The notes below the pieces were generated by a model. The model had not been told where the DNA came from. It did no database searches and saw only the letters and a program-made list of their open reading frames with translations. A stretch of 64,000 nucleotides of DNA from CAWBJO01 sp963789175. GTDB lineage: Bacteria > Pseudomonadota > Alphaproteobacteria > Rhizobiales > Aestuariivirgaceae. The stretch covers positions 868,001 to 932,000 of the forward strand of contig CAWBJO010000007.1 in assembly GCA_963789175.1 (NCBI GenBank), written 5' to 3'. Made by a program: the position numbers and the translations under genes. Of this stretch, positions 26,623-35,903 are shown one piece after another; the stretch's first letter is position 1, and the number at the start of each line of letters is the position of its first letter.

Positions 26623-28803
26623 TCAGGCCGCCTTGCCGCTGAGCGTCGGGCTTTCTGATGGTAGCGGAACGAACCAAGTCGCTCCGCGCGTCTTTGCTTC
26701 TTCGTATTTTTTCACGAGCGCCGCAGGCGAAAATTTCAGAATTTGTGTTGGCGTGATGAAGTTTGAGCTGAGGGTCTTCACCCGCGCAAAGCCCACGTCC
26801 TGGCAGCGCTTTAGGCTCTCGGCGAAGTCGCTGAAGTCGTAGTAGCCCGCCAGCGCCCGGATCTCACCATCATTGTTCAAGTGGGTGACGAACAGGTTCT
26901 CCGTGTTCGACAGAATATTTGGGTGAATGGAAGATGGCTCCTGCGTAGCATAGACGAGAGCGATGCCATACTTTGCGCCCTCCTTGGCGATGCGGGGCCA
27001 CGTTGTGTCTAGGTCAGCACGCTTACCGATAAGGTTGTGGGCTTCCTCCACGTAGAGCCCGATGCGCGGCGGCACTTTGCCTGCCACGAAGCTGTCCGAG
27101 GAAAGGTCGAAGACCTTGCGTGCGATGCGCTCTGCCATCCGCTCCCGCACGCTAGGTGGCCCGACCGACAAGTCGACGATGACTATTCGGCCCTGTTGAA
27201 GAAGCTTGTAAATGTCTGAGCCAACGTCGGCTGAGCCGCCCGGCGAGTGGAACTGGATGGCTGCGTTACGGATAGCGTTTGAGGAACGGATAGGACCGTC
27301 GGTCTTGCTCGACTTGCCCACAAGCACCGCCAGAAGCCCAATTTCTAGGGGGTTCAGCCACTTTTTGCCGCTGGAGCCGCGAATGCCCTGGGTACTGCTC
27401 CGGTGCCCATCAAGCCCGTGTTCAACTTCTCGCACGGCTTCCCAGAAGGTGGCGGCGGCTTCCGGCAAGGCTGCAAAACGCCCACTGCCTCTCCCTTCTA
27501 GCTCGAAATAGGCGGCAACAGAGGCCGGTTTATCAGCCAACTTCGCCGCCGGATGCTCTTTCGCTATGTCCGGCAGGGCGTCATAGATGACCTGGAGGGC
27601 CTCCTTGCCGGCGTCAAACTCTACTTTGAGCGCGCTCGGCGCCTTGAAACCGGCCCGATAGAGGATGCACTGATAAACTGCTCGCTGGCGCCGCCAGTGG
27701 ACATGCGCAGATCGGTCGTTTGAATCGGGCTCTGCTAGGTCGAGGCTAGCGAACGTCTGAAGGTCATCGGCCAGCGCGCCACCTGCCTCACGCAGGTTGC
27801 TGCCAATGAATGTCAGGCCAAGATCAATGGACTCGTAGAAATTGACCCGGACGTCCCGGAAGCCATCGGTCTCCAGCGCGCGGTATCGCACCGTGTTGTC
27901 GGCAAACACCTCGTGCAGCGACGAGCCCTGGTCTTGGTTGTTGGCGTTCGAGTATTCCCCATTGATGTCGAAGACAAGCTGGCCGACTGGGAGGTCCGTC
28001 TCAAAAGCGGAGAGCGCAACCGCCGACACCATTGTTTTCGTGGTATTGGACTTGCCAGTGCGAGTCATTCCAAATACGGCAGTGCGCCGTGCCAGAAAAT
28101 CTCCGGGGAAAACGTTAACCGCCACACCCTCCACGCCGTCGCGAGCGCTCATGTGGCTGGAAGAAGTGAAGCGCACCGTGCCGATCTGGAACGGCGTCGG
28201 CGTTCCTTTCATCCCCTGGGCCTGCGCGTCCTCCATCGCCTTGCGTCGCCTGACCGGGTCGACAAAGTTGACGATCATCCCTAGGGCTTCGGTGGCCGGC
28301 TTGTAAACCTTCATATGGCGAGCCGCAAAGAAGTCCTCAACATCGGCGCCCAAGCTTAGCTCAGTGTCGTCCGCAAGATAGAAGGTTCCTAGCACCTTCG
28401 TGTTGATGCCGCTCCACTGCAGCATGCCCCGCGAGATTGGCTCCATCTCGTCGAGTGTCGGAGAGTTTGTGTCCGGATTCGCTTGGAAATGCTCCATGAT
28501 CGCACGCTGGCATTCACGGTCCGTCCCGATCTCACACCGGGCCGTAATACGCAGGAGGACAACGCGGCGATCAATCTCAGCCGCGGTAGGGATGTTCTCC
28601 GGATCCAGCGAGGTAGCCAGTAGATAGCCGTTCATCGGTAGACCGTTGCAGCGCTCTCGCCAAACGTCGTTTGTCATGACTATCATGTCGCCGTAAGTCG
28701 AGTGCAGCGTGAACCCGACGAAGCGTGCGCTGGTCTGCGGACCGACAAGTCGGGCGAGGGGGTTGCTCGCCTGGGCCATGCGGCTGATCACTTTGTCCAT
28801 CAT
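26623..28803 (-). CDS. HerA-like DNA translocase ATPase
   Basis: A 726-residue HerA/FtsK-superfamily ATPase. An N-terminal beta-rich HAS-barrel-like region is followed by Walker A GMTRTGKSNTTK near residue 247, a DINGEY motif, Walker B GLYVEEAHNLIG and the YATQEPSSIHPNILSNT segment that places the arginine finger. The gene is intact and full length, unlike every other gene of this cassette. With NurA, HerA rings pump DNA into the nuclease. Bacterial HerA-NurA pairs next to methyltransferases are usually found in defence islands. Without an active partner here its function is doubtful. Confidence 0.85.
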   Translation of the reverse strand: MMDKVISRMAQASNPLARLVGPQTSARFVGFTLHSTYGDMIVMTNDVWRERCNGLPMNGYLLATSLDPENIPTAAEIDRRVVLLRITARCEIGTDRECQRAIMEHFQANPDTNSPTLDEMEPISRGMLQWSGINTKVLGTFYLADDTELSLGADVEDFFAARHMKVYKPATEALGMIVNFVDPVRRRKAMEDAQAQGMKGTPTPFQIGTVRFTSSSHMSARDGVEGVAVNVFPGDFLARRTAVFGMTRTGKSNTTKTMVSAVALSAFETDLPVGQLVFDINGEYSNANNQDQGSSLHEVFADNTVRYRALETDGFRDVRVNFYESIDLGLTFIGSNLREAGGALADDLQTFASLDLAEPDSNDRSAHVHWRRQRAVYQCILYRAGFKAPSALKVEFDAGKEALQVIYDALPDIAKEHPAAKLADKPASVAAYFELEGRGSGRFAALPEAAATFWEAVREVEHGLDGHRSSTQGIRGSSGKKWLNPLEIGLLAVLVGKSSKTDGPIRSSNAIRNAAIQFHSPGGSADVGSDIYKLLQQGRIVIVDLSVGPPSVRERMAERIARKVFDLSSDSFVAGKVPPRIGLYVEEAHNLIGKRADLDTTWPRIAKEGAKYGIALVYATQEPSSIHPNILSNTENLFVTHLNNDGEIRALAGYYDFSDFAESLKRCQDVGFARVKTLSSNFITPTQILKFSPAALVKKYEEAKTRGATWFVPLPSESPTLSGKAA

Positions 28804-28954
28804 TGCTAAGTTCCGTTTGCGTACTGAACCCAGGTTACTCGATTCGCTGTCGTTATGCCCAGCGACCCACCCTTGCCTGGTGGGACAGATGGGAGGGCAC
28901 CGCTTCTACAGCGCGTAAGAATACGTTACTAAACAATGGACTAGTAAAAAAACT

Positions 28955-29044
<90 letters not shown>

Positions 29045-29129
29045 GGGGGTACTGGAACGCGTGCAATCGCACGGGCGGGGCTGAGATAGCGCGGCTTTGG
29101 CTCCTTGCCAACCCCGAACCCGGGCTTTC

Positions 29130-29158
29130 TTGACGAAACCCGGCCCCCTGTATATATC
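29130..29158 (+). promoter_or_regulatory. predicted rplU-rpmA promoter
   Basis: TTGACG (29130-29135), a 17-bp spacer and TATATC (29153-29158). It lies about 135 bp before the rplU start and just outside the tRNA-Ser gene. Confidence 0.6.
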
Positions 29159-29292
29159 GACGCCGTCTCGCGCCCATCGACTGGATGGGTGCCAAAACGC
29201 TGCCTAAGGCTCACGATTGGTCTGGCAAAGTCCGCTTTAGGGGTTCGCCCCCGGGAGCGGCGCCGATGGCGCGGAAAGAAGAGGTTGAACGA

Positions 29293-29793
29293 ATGTACGC
29301 AGTCATCAAGACCGGCGGCAAGCAGTACCGCGTCGCCGCCAACGATCTCATCCAGGTCGAGCGCATTGAAGGCACCCCGGGCGAGATCGTCGAGCTGGGT
29401 CAGGTGCTGATGGTAGGCGGCGAGTCCGGAATTGAAATCGGCTCCCCGCTGGTCAGCGGCGCAACCGTCGCCGCCGAGGTCGTCGGTCATGTGCGCGGCG
29501 ACCGCATCATCATCTTCAAGAAGCGGCGGCGGCATCACTATCGGCGTCGCAACGGGCACCGCCAGGACCTGACCGCCCTGCGCATCACCGAGATTTTGAC
29601 CGGCGGCAAGAAGCCGGACAAGAAGAAGGTCGCGGCGAAGCCCGAAGCGAAGGCCGAAGCCCCGACCAAGACGGAAGCGAAGGCCGCGGCTCCAAAGGCG
29701 GCGCCGAAGAAGGCCGAAGCCAAGGCCCCGGCGAAGAAGCCCGCCGCGCGGGCCAAGGCTCCCGCCAAGCCGAAACCAAGGACGAAGAAGTAG
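29293..29793 (+). CDS. rplU: 50S ribosomal protein L21
   Basis: A 166-residue protein. The first ~105 residues are a standard L21 (MYAVIKTGGKQYRV start; KKRRRHHYRRRNGHRQ for the rRNA-binding loop). The last ~60 are an Ala/Lys/Pro-rich tail typical of many alphaproteobacterial L21 proteins. ATG 29293 starts the conserved domain; an earlier in-frame start would add unrelated sequence. It is followed ten bases later by rpmA, the usual partner. Confidence 0.96.
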   Translation: MYAVIKTGGKQYRVAANDLIQVERIEGTPGEIVELGQVLMVGGESGIEIGSPLVSGATVAAEVVGHVRGDRIIIFKKRRRHHYRRRNGHRQDLTALRITEILTGGKKPDKKKVAAKPEAKAEAPTKTEAKAAAPKAAPKKAEAKAPAKKPAARAKAPAKPKPRTKK

Positions 29794-29803
29794 GAACGAA
29801 GCC

Positions 29804-30064
29804 ATGGCACACAAGAAAGCAGGCGGTTCGTCGCGCAACGGACGTGATACGGCCGGCCGCCGTTTGGGCGTCAAGAAGTACGGGGGCGAGATCGTCGTCC
29901 CAGGCAACATTCTGGTGCGCCAGCGCGGCACCAAGATCCATCCGGGCACCGGCGTCGGCATGGGTCGCGACCATACGATCTTCGCCGAGGTCGGCGGCCG
30001 GGTCACGTTCGCGCGGGGCCGTCGGACGACCGTTTCGGTCGCGCCGGTCAAGCCGGCCGAATAG
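29804..30064 (+). CDS. rpmA: 50S ribosomal protein L27
   Basis: An 86-residue L27 of normal length. MAHKKAGGSSRNGRDT at the N-terminus, then GRRLGVKKYGG and VGMGRDHTIFA are the family hallmarks. The N-terminus reaches the peptidyl-transferase centre. It is co-transcribed with rplU, and a strong terminator-like hairpin follows 64 bp downstream. Confidence 0.97.
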   Translation: MAHKKAGGSSRNGRDTAGRRLGVKKYGGEIVVPGNILVRQRGTKIHPGTGVGMGRDHTIFAEVGGRVTFARGRRTTVSVAPVKPAE

Positions 30065-30127
30065 ACGGCGGAACGCCGAAGCGTCCGCCGGTCCCATCGA
30101 CCTGCGGGTGATCCGAAAGGAAACGAC

Positions 30128-30160
30128 GGGGAGATGGGAAAACCATCTCCCCGCTTTCAT
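30128..30160 (+). terminator. hairpin terminator after rpmA
   Basis: A perfect 10-bp stem, GGGGAGATGG (30128-30137) with CCATCTCCCC (30143-30152), around a GAAAA loop. It is followed by a modest T-rich GCTTTCATT. It ends the rplU-rpmA unit just before the acetyltransferase gene. Confidence 0.7.
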
Positions 30161-30172
30161 TATGGGATTGCC

Positions 30173-30727
30173 ATGGCGAACACCGAACCGTTGAAGACCG
30201 AGCGTCTGCTCCTCCGCCCCCTCGGCGAGGCGGACCTTCCGGTCATCGCCCGCCGCGTCAACGATTCGCGCATCGCCCGCAACCTTGCGCGTGTGCCGTG
30301 GCCTTACACGCTCGACCATGCGCGGACCTTCTATGACCATGTGCGAAGCCTGGGCAAGGGCGAAGCCGTGTTCGCCATCCTCATCGAGGCGAACGACGGT
30401 CCGATCGGCGTCGTCGGCTATGAGCGGCTCGGCCCGGCTGACGGTGCCGAGCTCGGCTACTGGTTGACCGGCGGCGCCTGGAACCGCGGCTACGCGACCG
30501 AGGCCGCCCGCGCCGTCGTCGACCGCGCGTTCGCCGTCGACGGTCACGATATGCTGGTCTCGCGCTGCATTCTCCACAATCACGGCTCGCGTCGCGTGCT
30601 TGAGAAATGCGGTTTTCGCTTCACCGGGCTCGGCCGCTGCCCAGTCGCGAGCACGGGCTGTGCGCCCGTCAGCCAGAACTATGAGTTGCTGCGCCGCGAG
30701 TGGGAGCGTCGGATAGCGAAGCGATGA
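30173..30727 (+). CDS. GNAT-family N-acetyltransferase
   Basis: A 184-residue acetyltransferase of the RimJ/RimL-like type. TERLLLRPLGEADLPVI starts the domain; GYWLTGGAWNRGYATEAARA is the CoA-binding loop and helix, and NHGSRRVLEKCGFR is the typical C-terminal part. ATG 30173 lies just after the rpmA terminator. Its stop overlaps the obgE start (ATGA). A GNAT gene between rpmA and obgE is a conserved arrangement in Rhizobiales, suggesting a role near ribosomes, but the acceptor is unknown. Confidence 0.88.
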   Translation: MANTEPLKTERLLLRPLGEADLPVIARRVNDSRIARNLARVPWPYTLDHARTFYDHVRSLGKGEAVFAILIEANDGPIGVVGYERLGPADGAELGYWLTGGAWNRGYATEAARAVVDRAFAVDGHDMLVSRCILHNHGSRRVLEKCGFRFTGLGRCPVASTGCAPVSQNYELLRREWERRIAKR

Positions 30728-31761
30728 AGTTCCTCGACCAGGCGAAGGTGTACATTCGCTCCGGCGACGGCGGCGCCGGCAGCGTCAGCTTCCGGCGCGA
30801 GAAGTTCATCGAGTTCGGCGGTCCCGACGGCGGCGACGGCGGGCGCGGTGGCGATGTCTGGGCCGAGGCGGCGGATGGCTTGAATACCCTGATCGACTAT
30901 CGCTATCGCCAGCATTTCAAGGCGGCGAAAGGCGGCCACGGCATGGGCAGGAGCCGCGCCGGTGCCAACGGTGCCGATGCGGTGCTCAAGGTGCCCGCCG
31001 GAACCCAGGTCTATGAGGAAGACAACGAGACGCTCGTCGCCGACCTCGTGAACGTGGGGGATCGCGTGCGCCTGGCGAAGGGCGGCAATGGCGGCTTCGG
31101 CAACGAGCACTTCAAGTCGTCCACCAATCGCGCCCCGCGCCATGCCAATCCCGGCCAGTCGGGCGAGGAGCGCTGGATCTGGCTCCGCCTGAAGCTCATC
31201 GCCGATGCCGGCCTGGTCGGCCTTCCCAACGCCGGCAAGTCGACCTTCCTGGCCTCGGTTTCCGCCGCCAAGCCGAAGATCGCCGACTATCCCTTCACCA
31301 CCCTCAATCCGCATCTCGGCGTCGTGCGTGTCGACACCATGAGCTTCGTCCTCGCCGACATCCCCGGCCTCATCGCCGGCGCCAGCGAGGGCGCCGGGCT
31401 CGGCCATCGCTTTCTCGGCCATGTCGAGCGCTGCGCCGTCCTCCTGCATCTCGTCGACGTCACCGGCCCTGATCCCGTGGCCGCCTATCGGACCGTGCGC
31501 AAGGAGCTAAAGGCCTATGATCCTGAGCTCGCCGCCAAGCCTGAGATCGTCGCCCTGAACAAGGCCGATGCGCTGCCGGCCGATGCCGCCGACGCCGCGG
31601 CCGCCGCCTTCAAGGCGAAGACGCGCAAGACGCCGCATCTGATTTCCGCCGTGTCGCGGTCGGGTGTCGAAGGCGTGCTCGCGGCGCTCTCGCGCGAGAT
31701 CGAGCGCGCCCGCCGCAATGCAGCCCGCGACGTCGAGCCCGCCGGGGCCTGGCGGCCATGA
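30724..31761 (+). CDS. obgE: GTPase Obg, ribosome assembly
   Basis: A 345-residue Obg GTPase. The Gly-rich Obg domain (residues 1-158) begins MKFLDQAKVYIRSGDGGAGS. The G domain carries G1 GLPNAGKST, G3 DIPGLIAGASEG and G4 NKAD. It assists late 50S subunit maturation and stress signalling. ATG 30724 overlaps the GNAT stop, and the proB start overlaps this stop (ATGA), so the run is translationally coupled. Confidence 0.96.
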   Translation: MKFLDQAKVYIRSGDGGAGSVSFRREKFIEFGGPDGGDGGRGGDVWAEAADGLNTLIDYRYRQHFKAAKGGHGMGRSRAGANGADAVLKVPAGTQVYEEDNETLVADLVNVGDRVRLAKGGNGGFGNEHFKSSTNRAPRHANPGQSGEERWIWLRLKLIADAGLVGLPNAGKSTFLASVSAAKPKIADYPFTTLNPHLGVVRVDTMSFVLADIPGLIAGASEGAGLGHRFLGHVERCAVLLHLVDVTGPDPVAAYRTVRKELKAYDPELAAKPEIVALNKADALPADAADAAAAAFKAKTRKTPHLISAVSRSGVEGVLAALSREIERARRNAARDVEPAGAWRP

Positions 31762-32885
31762 GCGGCCATTCCGGCAAGCTCCGCGCTGCGCGGCGCATCG
31801 TGGTCAAGGTCGGCTCGGCGCTTCTCGTCGAGCGAGACACCGGCGCCATCAAGCGCGACTGGCTCGCCTCGCTCGTCGACGACCTCGTCGCTGCGCGCGG
31901 CCGCGGCAGCGATGTGATCGTGGTTTCGTCCGGCGCCATCGCCCTTGGCCGTCGCAAGCTCCGCATGCCCTCCGGCCCTCTGCGCCTCGAGCAGAGTCAA
32001 GCGGCGGCGGCAGTCGGGCAGATCGCGCTCGCCAATGCCTGGACGGAGCTCTTGGGCGAGCGCGGCGCCACCGCGGCGCAAATTCTCCTGACCCTCAACG
32101 ACACCGAGGAGCGCCGCCGCTATCTCAATGCGCGCTCGACGCTGACCACCCTCCTCGCCGAACGGGCGGTGCCCGTCATCAACGAGAACGATACCGTCGC
32201 CACCTCCGAGATTCGCTATGGCGACAACGATCGCCTCGCGGCGCGCGTCTGCTCGATGATGTCCGCCGACTGCCTCGTCCTCCTCTCCGACGTGGACGGC
32301 CTCTACACGGCGATGCCCGGAACGCCGGGAGCGAGGCGACTTGCCGAGGTCGCCGAGCTCACACCCGAAATCGAGGCCATGGCCGGACGCTCGGCCTCGG
32401 GCGTCGGCTCGGGCGGCATGATCACCAAGATCGAGGCGGCCAAGATCGCCCTCGCATCCGGCACCCACATGGTGATCGCCTCGGGGCGCGTGCCGCACCC
32501 TTTGCATGCCATCCTCGAATCGGGCGAATGCACCTGGTTCCTCGCCGCCGCCACGCCGGTCGCGGCGCGCAAGCGCTGGATCGGCGGCTCGCTTGTTCCC
32601 ATGGGCCGGATCATCATCGACCAGGGTGCGGCCCGGGCGCTGGCCGGCGGCAAGAGCCTCCTTCCCGCCGGCGTCAGGCGGATCGAAGGCCGCTTCAACC
32701 GCGGTGATGCCGTGGCGATTCTGGACGAGGCGGGGATGGAGATCGCCCGCGGCCTGGTCGCCTACGACGCTGCCGAAGCCGAGAAAATCATGGGCCGCCA
32801 CTCCTCGGAAATTGTGGATATACTGGGCTATAGCGGTCGCGGTGAGATCGTTCACCGTGACGATCTGGTTCTGCGCACCGGCTGA
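31758..32885 (+). CDS. proB: glutamate 5-kinase
   Basis: A 375-residue enzyme for the first step of proline synthesis, phosphorylating glutamate. The amino-acid kinase domain shows VVKVGSALLV and, later, NENDTVATSEIRYGDNDRL (shown in part); the C-terminal PUA domain includes NRGDAVAILDEAG. Length is normal. It is coupled to obgE by an ATGA overlap and is followed two bases later by proA, the next enzyme. Confidence 0.96.
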   Translation: MSGHSGKLRAARRIVVKVGSALLVERDTGAIKRDWLASLVDDLVAARGRGSDVIVVSSGAIALGRRKLRMPSGPLRLEQSQAAAAVGQIALANAWTELLGERGATAAQILLTLNDTEERRRYLNARSTLTTLLAERAVPVINENDTVATSEIRYGDNDRLAARVCSMMSADCLVLLSDVDGLYTAMPGTPGARRLAEVAELTPEIEAMAGRSASGVGSGGMITKIEAAKIALASGTHMVIASGRVPHPLHAILESGECTWFLAAATPVAARKRWIGGSLVPMGRIIIDQGAARALAGGKSLLPAGVRRIEGRFNRGDAVAILDEAGMEIARGLVAYDAAEAEKIMGRHSSEIVDILGYSGRGEIVHRDDLVLRTG

Positions 32886-32887
32886 CC

Positions 32888-34156
32888 ATGAAGGACGATG
32901 CTCTGGGTTCCGATCTCATGGCACTCGGCCGCCGGGCCGAGGCGGCCCAGCGCGCCCTCGGCCTTGATGCCGGCGAGCGCAAGAGCGACGCGCTCCGCGC
33001 CGCTGCCGCCCACCTCCGCCGCAACGTCGCCGCCATTCTTGCTGCCAATGTCGAGGACGTAAAGGCGGCACGCGCCTCCGGCCAGTCGGCATCGCGCATC
33101 GATCGCCTCATCCTCGACGCCGACCGCCTCGAGGGCATGGCGCTGAGCCTCGAGACCATCGCCGGCCTGCCCGATCCCGTCGGTGCGACGGTCGCCGAAT
33201 GGCGCCGGCCGAACGGGCTTTCCATCCGCCGCGTACGTGTGCCCATCGGCGTGATCGGCATCATCTTCGAAAGCCGGCCGAACGTCGCCGCCGAGGCGGG
33301 CGCGCTGGCGATGAAGGCCGGCAACGCAGCAATCCTCAGGGGCGGTTCCGACAGCTGGCACACGTCGAGCCTCGTCACCGCACAGCTACGCCTCGGTCTC
33401 GCCGAAGTCGGTCTCGGCCAGGACCTCGTACAGATGCTGCCGACCACGGCGCGCAGTGCCGTGGGCGAGATGCTCGCCGGCCTCGGCGGCACCCTCGACC
33501 TCATCGTGCCGCGCGGCGGCAAGAGTCTCGTCGAGCGCGTGCAGCGCGAGGCGCGCGTTCCCGTCCTCGCCCATCTCGAAGGCCTCTGTCATGTCTATGT
33601 CCACGCGGCCGCAGATCCCGGGAAGGGCAAGGCTATCTGCCTCAACAGCAAGATGCGGCGCACGGGCGTCTGTGGTGCCGCCGAGACCATCCTCGTCGAC
33701 CGGCATCTGGCACCGGCCGTGCGGAGCGAGATCGTCGCAACGCTCATCGCGGCCGGCTGCGAAGTGCGCGGCGATGCCGCGATCCGCGCCTGCGATCCGC
33801 GCGTCGTCGCTGCCAGCGAAGCCGACTGGTCGACGGAATATCTCGACGCCATCGTGGCGATGCGTGTCGTCGACGACCTCGAGGCGGCGGTCGAGCATAT
33901 CCGCCTCTATGGCTCCGAGCACACCGACGCCATCGTCACCGAGGATATGGGCGCCGCCGAGAAATTCCTTGCCGAGGTGGACAGCGCCATCGTTCTTCAC
34001 AATGCCTCGACTCAATTCGCCGACGGCGGCGAGTTCGGTTTCGGCGGCGAGATCGGCATCGCCACCGGCCGACTGCATGCCCGCGGCCCGGTCGGCCTCG
34101 AGCAGCTCACGACCTTCAAGTACCAGGTCCGTGGCGACGGCCAGATTCGACCCTGA
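32888..34156 (+). CDS. proA: glutamate-5-semialdehyde dehydrogenase
   Basis: A 422-residue NADPH-dependent reductase for glutamyl phosphate, the second step of proline synthesis. It has IGIIFESRPNV, the VPRGGKSLV segment and the catalytic Cys in TGVCGAAET. Length is typical. It follows proB directly, so the two are made together, as the labile intermediate requires. Confidence 0.96.
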   Translation: MKDDALGSDLMALGRRAEAAQRALGLDAGERKSDALRAAAAHLRRNVAAILAANVEDVKAARASGQSASRIDRLILDADRLEGMALSLETIAGLPDPVGATVAEWRRPNGLSIRRVRVPIGVIGIIFESRPNVAAEAGALAMKAGNAAILRGGSDSWHTSSLVTAQLRLGLAEVGLGQDLVQMLPTTARSAVGEMLAGLGGTLDLIVPRGGKSLVERVQREARVPVLAHLEGLCHVYVHAAADPGKGKAICLNSKMRRTGVCGAAETILVDRHLAPAVRSEIVATLIAAGCEVRGDAAIRACDPRVVAASEADWSTEYLDAIVAMRVVDDLEAAVEHIRLYGSEHTDAIVTEDMGAAEKFLAEVDSAIVLHNASTQFADGGEFGFGGEIGIATGRLHARGPVGLEQLTTFKYQVRGDGQIRP

Positions 34157-34161
34157 GCGTC

Positions 34162-34788
34162 ATGCACGTTCCAAACGACGTTCCGGAATTTTCCCCCGGC
34201 CAGCGCATCGGCCTCTTCGGCGGCTCTTTCAATCCCGCTCACTCCGGCCACCGCGCCGTGGCTCTCGAAGCCCTGAAGACGGCCGAGCTCGATTGGATCT
34301 GGTGGCTCGTCGCGCCGCAGAACCCGCTCAAGGATCCAGGCACCACGGGAGATTTCGCCCGCAGGCTGGAAGCCGCGCGATCGATCGCCCGCCATCCACG
34401 CTTTGTCGTGACGCCGCTCGAACGGACCCTCAAGTCGCGCAACACGGCTGAAACCATCACTCGGCTGAAGCCGGTTCTCGATCGCGGCCGGTTCGTCTGG
34501 ATCATGGGCGCCGACAGCTTTGCCGGTCTCCATCACTGGCGCCGGTGGCAGGAAATTCCCCGTGCCCTGCCCCTCCTCGTCGTCAACCGGCCGGGATGGA
34601 TCTTCCGGGCCCTGAGCTCGCCCGCCGCCCGCAGGCTCGACGGCGTGCGCTGCCCCGCGGAGTGCATCGCCACCCTGGCGGACTGCCGCCCACCGGCCTG
34701 GGCCTTCGTGACCTTTCCCCTGCGTGAGGAAAGCTCCTCCGCCATCCGCGCCGGCTCCGTCACGAAAGGGTCAAAGACGTCCACTTGA
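34162..34788 (+). CDS. nadD: nicotinate-nucleotide adenylyltransferase
   Basis: A 208-residue nucleotidyltransferase of NAD synthesis. The substrate-binding GLFGGSFNPAHSGH gives the GxFxPxHxGH signature, and EESSSAIR near the end gives the SSTxIR-type motif. MGADSFAGLHHW is also typical. ATG 34162 is six bases after the proA stop. The very long upstream extension of this frame is a proA shadow. Confidence 0.95.
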   Translation: MHVPNDVPEFSPGQRIGLFGGSFNPAHSGHRAVALEALKTAELDWIWWLVAPQNPLKDPGTTGDFARRLEAARSIARHPRFVVTPLERTLKSRNTAETITRLKPVLDRGRFVWIMGADSFAGLHHWRRWQEIPRALPLLVVNRPGWIFRALSSPAARRLDGVRCPAECIATLADCRPPAWAFVTFPLREESSSAIRAGSVTKGSKTST

Positions 34789-34926
34789 ATTGGGCTTTGC
34801 GACCCCTTAATTCTTTTGGGTGTCGAGAACGGATTCCTTGAAGAAACTGAACACGATAATCCCGAATCTCACCACCAGCGCCGCCAGCCCCGGCTCGCCT
34901 GCGCCCCTTAGAAGAGGAACATCCCC

Positions 34927-35340
34927 CTGAAGAGACCTGCAAAGCCTAGCGATGCGCAGCCGCGCCTCGCGACCGATACCCGTGCGCCCCGCGCCGCCCA
35001 TTCCGACCTTCTCAAGCTTGTCCTCTCCTGCCTCGACGATGCCAAGGCCGAGGACGTCACCGCCATCGACCTCGATGGAAAAGGCGCTTTCGCCGACCAG
35101 ATGGTGATTGCGACCGGACGGTCGAACCGTCACGTCTCGGCGATCGCCGAGCAGCTCGTCGAGAAGCTGAAGGCTGCGGGAATTCGGGAGCTTCGCGTCG
35201 AGGGCGTCCCGCAATGCGACTGGGTACTCGTCGACTCAGGAGATGTCGTGACCCATGTCTTCAGGCCCGAGGTCAGGTCCTTCTACAATCTCGAAAAGCT
35301 TTGGTCCTCCCTCGCGCCCCATGAACGCATCGCCGTCTAG
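34927..35340 (+). CDS. rsfS: ribosome silencing factor, probable CTG start
   Basis: An RsfS/Iojap-family protein of about 137 residues that binds L14 and blocks subunit joining. The domain runs from SDLLKLVLSCLDDAKAEDV through GKGAFADQMVIATGRSNRHV to EKLWSSL near the end. The only in-frame ATG, at 35101, falls inside the domain and would delete its first third. Upstream in frame, between the stop at 34906-34908 and the domain, no ATG, GTG or TTG exists. CTG 34927, eight bases after GAGGA, is the best start. A sequence error that hides a normal start remains possible. Confidence 0.85.
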   Translation: MKRPAKPSDAQPRLATDTRAPRAAHSDLLKLVLSCLDDAKAEDVTAIDLDGKGAFADQMVIATGRSNRHVSAIAEQLVEKLKAAGIRELRVEGVPQCDWVLVDSGDVVTHVFRPEVRSFYNLEKLWSSLAPHERIAV

Positions 35341-35364
35341 GGCTGAGCCCCGCGGATCGCGCCC

Positions 35365-35844
35365 ATGCGCATCGACGTCCTCGCCGTCGGCAGGCTGAAG
35401 TCCGGGCCAGAGAAAGAGCTTTTCGAAGCGTACGCCAAGCTCATCCGCAATCTCGGCGGCAAGGCCGGCATCTCCGCCTTCGACGTGCGCGAGATCGCCG
35501 AAGCTCGCGTCGCGACGCCGTCCGAACGGCGCCGGGACGAGGGCAAGGCGCTCGCCGCTGCAATCCCGCGTGGCGCCGTCGTGATCGCTCTCGACGGCGG
35601 CGGCAAGGAGCTGGCAAGCGAGGCATTCGCGGCCGATCTCGCGCGTCGCCGCGATGCCGGCCAGCACCTCGGATTCCTGATCGGCGGCCCGGATGGCCTC
35701 GCCCCCGATCTCCTGAAGCAGGCATCTTTCACCTTGAGCTTCGGCCGGGCGACCTGGCCGCATCGCCTGGCGAGGGTCATGCTCGCCGAGCAGATTTACC
35801 GGTCAGTCACCATTTTGCTCAATCATCCCTATCACCGCGCCTGA
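35365..35844 (+). CDS. rlmH: 23S rRNA pseudouridine-1915 N3-methyltransferase
   Basis: A 159-residue SPOUT methyltransferase of normal length. The SAM-binding knot includes GFLIGGPDGLAPDLL, and the C-terminus HRLARVMLAEQIYRSVTILL with NHPYHR is diagnostic. It modifies helix 69 of 23S rRNA in assembled 70S ribosomes. It follows rsfS by 24 bases, as in most Rhizobiales. Confidence 0.96.
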   Translation: MRIDVLAVGRLKSGPEKELFEAYAKLIRNLGGKAGISAFDVREIAEARVATPSERRRDEGKALAAAIPRGAVVIALDGGGKELASEAFAADLARRRDAGQHLGFLIGGPDGLAPDLLKQASFTLSFGRATWPHRLARVMLAEQIYRSVTILLNHPYHRA

Positions 35845-35903
35845 AGGCCTTGGGATCGCGGGGCTCGTGCTTGCGCTCAACGGCTTGAGGGCATTGTCTG
35901 CCC

